Assembly: GCA_958402075.1 (NCBI GenBank)
Contig: CATXSD010000054.1
Span: 1 to 16,357 of the forward strand
Length of the DNA: 16,357 nt
From: Mediterranea massiliensis
GTDB lineage: Bacteria > Bacteroidota > Bacteroidia > Bacteroidales > Bacteroidaceae
Direction: 5' to 3'
How positions within the stretch are numbered: position 1 is the stretch's first letter; each line of letters begins with the position of its first letter. Position numbers and translations under genes: made by a program. Shown here piece by piece: positions 14,119 to 16,357 of the stretch. The notes below the pieces were generated by a model, which had not been told where the DNA came from, did not search any database, and saw only the letters and a program-made list of their open reading frames with translations.

Positions 14119-14970
14119 ATGATGATGATACACAAACTGACAGGAATCGCAGTAGGCCTGCTCCTGACCGCCGGCAGCCTGACGGCACAGACGCCCGCAG
14201 ATTCCACCGTGATGAACGACCCCACCCGTTACGTCACCCGCGCCACCCTCTACGGCGTAGGTGCGGCCAACATGTATGACACCTACCTGTCGCCGCAGGA
14301 ATACCGGGGCATCGAGTTCCGCCTCTCCCGCGAAAGCATGCGCATGACGCGCTGGGCCGACGGCAACCTCTCGCGCCAGAGCTTCTTCCAGGGCTACGTG
14401 AACTACACGCACAACCATGTGGACAACAACAATACCCTTGCCGCGCTGGTCAACTGGAACTACGGCCTGCACTACCACTTCCGCCTGACCGACCGCTTCC
14501 GCCTGTTGGCCGGAGGCGTGGCCGACCTGAACGGCGGCTTCGTCTACAACCTGCGCAACGGTAACAATCCCGCCTCGGCCCGCGCCTACGTCAACCTCGA
14601 CGCTTCCGTCATGGCCGTCTGGGACCTGCACATCAAACGCTACCCCGTCACCCTGCGCTACCAACTGAACCTGCCCGTCATGGGCGTGATGTTCTCGCCC
14701 CACTACGGGCAGTCGTACTACGAAATCTTTTCGCTGGGCAACGCCGACGGCGTGGTGCGCTTCACCTCGCTCCACAACCAGCCCTCCCTGCGCCAGATGC
14801 TCACCGCCGACCTGCCCGTGGGCCGGATGAAAATGCGACTGGCCTACGTGTGGGACGCCCAGCAGTCCAGCATCAACCACCTGCGTACACACGCCTACTC
14901 GCATGTCTTCATGGTAGGCTTCGTCAAGGAGTTCTACCTCTTACCCAACAAGAAAAAGCAAACCTTATGA
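14119..14970 (+). CDS. DUF3316 family exported protein, probable outer-membrane barrel
   Basis: 283 residues with a signal peptide (about 1-24, ending LTAQ). Three ATG codons are stacked at 14119, 14122 and 14125, so the exact start is uncertain by two residues. The rest is rich in alternating aromatic and polar strands (for example YGLHYHFRLTDRFRLLAGG, 115-133) and long Tyr/Asn/Arg-rich segments, as in small outer-membrane beta-barrels. GVGAANMYDTYLSPQEYRG near the N-terminus and the terminal FMVGFVKEF are patterns I recall from Bacteroidetes DUF3316 proteins. No enzymatic motif is visible and the function is not known. It lies between parC and the S41 lipoprotein, overlapping the latter by 4 bases, so the two exported proteins are probably made together. 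Confidence 0.7.
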   Translation: MMMIHKLTGIAVGLLLTAGSLTAQTPADSTVMNDPTRYVTRATLYGVGAANMYDTYLSPQEYRGIEFRLSRESMRMTRWADGNLSRQSFFQGYVNYTHNHVDNNNTLAALVNWNYGLHYHFRLTDRFRLLAGGVADLNGGFVYNLRNGNNPASARAYVNLDASVMAVWDLHIKRYPVTLRYQLNLPVMGVMFSPHYGQSYYEIFSLGNADGVVRFTSLHNQPSLRQMLTADLPVGRMKMRLAYVWDAQQSSINHLRTHAYSHVFMVGFVKEFYLLPNKKKQTL

Positions 14971-15989
14971 AACACTCCGCATCCATCTGGAAACTCATAT
15001 TCATCCCACTCCTGCTGCTTCCTCTGTTCGCAGGATGCATCCGCGAAGAAGAATTCGACAACACGCCGCAAGGCAACTTCGAAGCCCTGTGGAAGATTAT
15101 CGACGAGCAATACTGCTTCCTGGACTACAAGCAGATAGACTGGGACGCCATCCATGACCAATACCAGCCTCTCATCACCTCTGACATGAGCAGCGACGGC
15201 CTGTTCGAAGTATTGGGCAACATGCTGGCCGAGCTGAAGGACGGCCACGTGAACCTCTACTCGGCCTCGAACACCGCCCGCTACTGGGACTGGTACCTGG
15301 ACTATCCGCGCAACTACGACGAAGCCCTCGTCGAGCAATACCTGGGACGCGACTACCGCATTGCCTCCGGACTGAAATACACCATTCTGGAAGACAACAT
15401 CGGTTACATCTCCTATACGTCCTTCTCCGACGGCATCGGCGAAGGCAACTTGGACGAAGCCCTCTCTTACCTGGCCGCCTGCAACGGCCTCATCATCGAC
15501 GTGCGCAACAACGGCGGCGGCAACCTCACCTACTCCACCCGCCTGGCTGCCCGCTTCACCAACGAACGCGTGCTGACGGGCTACATCCTGCACAAGACCG
15601 GCCCCGGCCACAGCGATTTCTCCGAACCGGAGCCCATCTACGTCGACCCGTCGGACGGCGTGCGCTGGCAGAAGAAGGCCGTGGTGCTGACCAACCGCCA
15701 CTCCTACAGCGCCACCAACGACTTCATCAACGCCATGCGCTACATACCCCAGGTGACCCTGCTGGGCGACAAGAGTGGAGGCGGTTCGGGTCTGCCCTTC
15801 ACGTCGGAACTGCCCAACGGATGGACCGTCCGCTTCTCGGCCAGCCCCCACCTCGACGCCGACAAGCAGCAGATAGAGTTCGGCATCGACCCCGACGTGA
15901 AAGTCGACATGACCGAAGAAGACAAGGCCCGCGGCCTCGACACTCTCATCGAAGCGGCCCGCCAGCTGTTGCAGGTGAAACCGGAGTAA
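14967..15989 (+). CDS. S41 family peptidase-like lipoprotein
   Basis: 340 residues starting at the ATG at 14967, which overlaps the TGA of the preceding gene (ATGA), suggesting translational coupling. A longer in-frame start at 14850 would run through the preceding gene and lose the signal peptide. Residues 1-23 are a lipoprotein signal with lipobox LFAGC (Cys24), followed by REEE. An N-terminal helical part (35-100, including LAELKDGHVNLY at 88-99) is typical of C-terminal processing protease relatives. The S41 core has IGYISY at 145-150, LIIDVRNNGGGN at 175-186, and TNRHSYSATNDF at 242-253, where Ser248 is the likely nucleophile, then LLGDKSGGGSGLP at 265-277. No PDZ domain is evident between the two parts. 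The substrate is unknown; a role in processing cell-envelope proteins is only inferred. Confidence 0.85.
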   Translation: MKHSASIWKLIFIPLLLLPLFAGCIREEEFDNTPQGNFEALWKIIDEQYCFLDYKQIDWDAIHDQYQPLITSDMSSDGLFEVLGNMLAELKDGHVNLYSASNTARYWDWYLDYPRNYDEALVEQYLGRDYRIASGLKYTILEDNIGYISYTSFSDGIGEGNLDEALSYLAACNGLIIDVRNNGGGNLTYSTRLAARFTNERVLTGYILHKTGPGHSDFSEPEPIYVDPSDGVRWQKKAVVLTNRHSYSATNDFINAMRYIPQVTLLGDKSGGGSGLPFTSELPNGWTVRFSASPHLDADKQQIEFGIDPDVKVDMTEEDKARGLDTLIEAARQLLQVKPE

Positions 15990-16013
15990 GCCGTTACAAT
16001 CTGTAGAAATCTG

Positions 16014-16044
16014 TTGGCAGAACAAAAAATATTTTTTACCTTTG
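16014..16044 (+). promoter_or_regulatory. tRNA-Leu promoter
   Basis: TTG at 16014-16016 and TACCTTTG at 16037-16044 are 20 bases apart, an exact match to the Bacteroidetes -33/-7 pattern. The tRNA begins 26 bases after the -7 box, leaving a leader of about 20 bases. Confidence 0.85.
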
Positions 16045-16070
16045 TCCCCGCCGAAGAGGCAGACACCGTT

Positions 16071-16152
16071 GCGGGTGTGGCGTAATTGGCAGCCGCGCCA
16101 GACTTAGGATCTGGTGCCGTAAGGCGTGTAGGTTCGAGTCCTATCACCCGCA
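16071..16152 (+). tRNA. tRNA-Leu (anticodon UAG)
   Basis: The acceptor stem GCGGGTG (16071-16077) pairs with CACCCGC (16145-16151), followed by discriminator A. The anticodon stem CCAGA/TCTGG (16098-16102, 16110-16114) encloses the loop CTTAGGA with anticodon TAG at 16105-16107 and a purine at position 37. A long variable arm (TGCCGTAAGGCGT) makes it a class II tRNA, as expected for leucine. GGTTCGAGTCC forms the T loop and stem. The 3' CCA is not encoded. Confidence 0.97.
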
Positions 16153-16160
16153 CACAACGA

Positions 16161-16204
16161 AGCGAGGGGCGCATCCTGACGGGATGCGCCCCTCGCTTTT
16201 GTTC
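16161..16204 (+). terminator. Intrinsic terminator after tRNA-Leu
   Basis: A 15-bp perfect GC-rich stem, GCGAGGGGCGCATCC (16162-16176) with GGATGCGCCCCTCGC (16182-16196), extended by an A-T pair, has a 5-base loop and ends in TTTTGTT. No other terminator is seen after the S41 gene, so read-through from that operon may also end here. Confidence 0.93.
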
Positions 16205-16244
16205 TGATGGAACCCCAATTTTCCGCAGGCTGTGCAGAGAGACG

Positions 16245-16261
16245 GCGGGGTACATCCCCGC
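16245..16261. repeat. Small GC hairpin
   Basis: GCGGGG (16245-16250) and CCCCGC (16256-16261) around TACAT. There is no T-run on either side. It lies between the tRNA terminator and array 3; no role is evident. Confidence 0.5.
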
Positions 16262-16278
16262 ACCGCTTTGTGCCTTCC

Positions 16279-16357
16279 TGACGAAGTGCTTCATGAGGGT
16301 CCGACGAAGTGCTTCGTCAGGGTGTCATGCAGTGCTTCGTCAGGGGGGCAGGAAGCA
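16279..16357. repeat. Short-period intergenic repeat array 3 (cut by window end)
   Basis: An 18-bp near-palindrome, best form TGACGAAGTGCTTCGTCA, repeats exactly every 23 bp at 16279-16296, 16302-16319 and 16325-16342. The 5-base spacers are G-rich (GGGTC, GGGTG, GGGGG). The first and third copies carry changes in opposite arms (CATGA for CGTCA in the first, TCATGCAG for TGACGAAG in the third). A degenerate fourth copy may begin at 16348 (GCAGGAAGCA), so the array probably continues past the window. Confidence 0.85.

Noticed and set aside
11856..14225. 789-codon open frame on the minus strand
   Set aside because: It lies opposite parC, whose protein is strongly conserved. The antisense frame has low-complexity Val/Ala/His/Gln/Asp composition typical of GC-rich codon shadows and no recognisable motif.

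Overview
The window reads as ordinary chromosomal DNA of a fairly GC-rich member of the Bacteroidales, most likely Bacteroidaceae. Three things point there: promoters of the Bacteroidetes type (TTG, about 20 bases, TAnnTTTG), almost no Shine-Dalgarno sequences, and the protein families (DUF1343/NamZ, HGSNAT-like DUF5009, DUF3316, an S41 lipoprotein, an FKBP lipoprotein, a 513-residue glycyl-tRNA synthetase). I cannot fix genus or species. No phage, insertion sequence, integrase or CRISPR array is visible.

Region 1 (1-8434, + strand) looks like one peptidoglycan-salvage operon. Its order is the 3' end of namZ (exo-muramidase), a large FAD/Fe-S D-lactate dehydrogenase-like protein, a membrane protein in the place of MurT, a MurNAc kinase (MurK), a MurNAc-6-phosphate etherase (MurQ), and an exported serine hydrolase fused to an SGNH esterase. 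The murT-murK-murQ order matches the MurNAc operon described in Tannerella forsythia. The proposed flow is: NamZ and the amidase-like hydrolase free MurNAc outside the cytoplasm, MurT takes it in, MurK phosphorylates it, and MurQ splits it into GlcNAc-6-P and D-lactate. The dehydrogenase could then oxidise the D-lactate.

Region 2 (8435-8831) is a convergent spacer. It holds one intrinsic terminator for each flanking gene, with a tandem array of small palindromes between them.

Region 3 (8832-11051, - strand) is glyS followed by an FKBP-type peptidyl-prolyl isomerase lipoprotein. The divergent spacer 11052-11417 carries promoters for both directions and an orphan terminator-like hairpin.

Region 4 (11418-15989, + strand) is a type IIA topoisomerase A subunit (ParC-like), a DUF3316 probable barrel protein, and an S41 protease-like lipoprotein that overlaps it by 4 bases. 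A tRNA-Leu(UAG) with its own promoter and a strong terminator follows. The window ends in another array of short palindromes.

The most unusual signal is not a gene. Three separate intergenic arrays (about 488-616, 8562-8690 and 16279-16357) are built from different, unrelated words, yet all repeat with a period of 21-24 bp, mostly 22-23, and all are rich in dyad symmetry.
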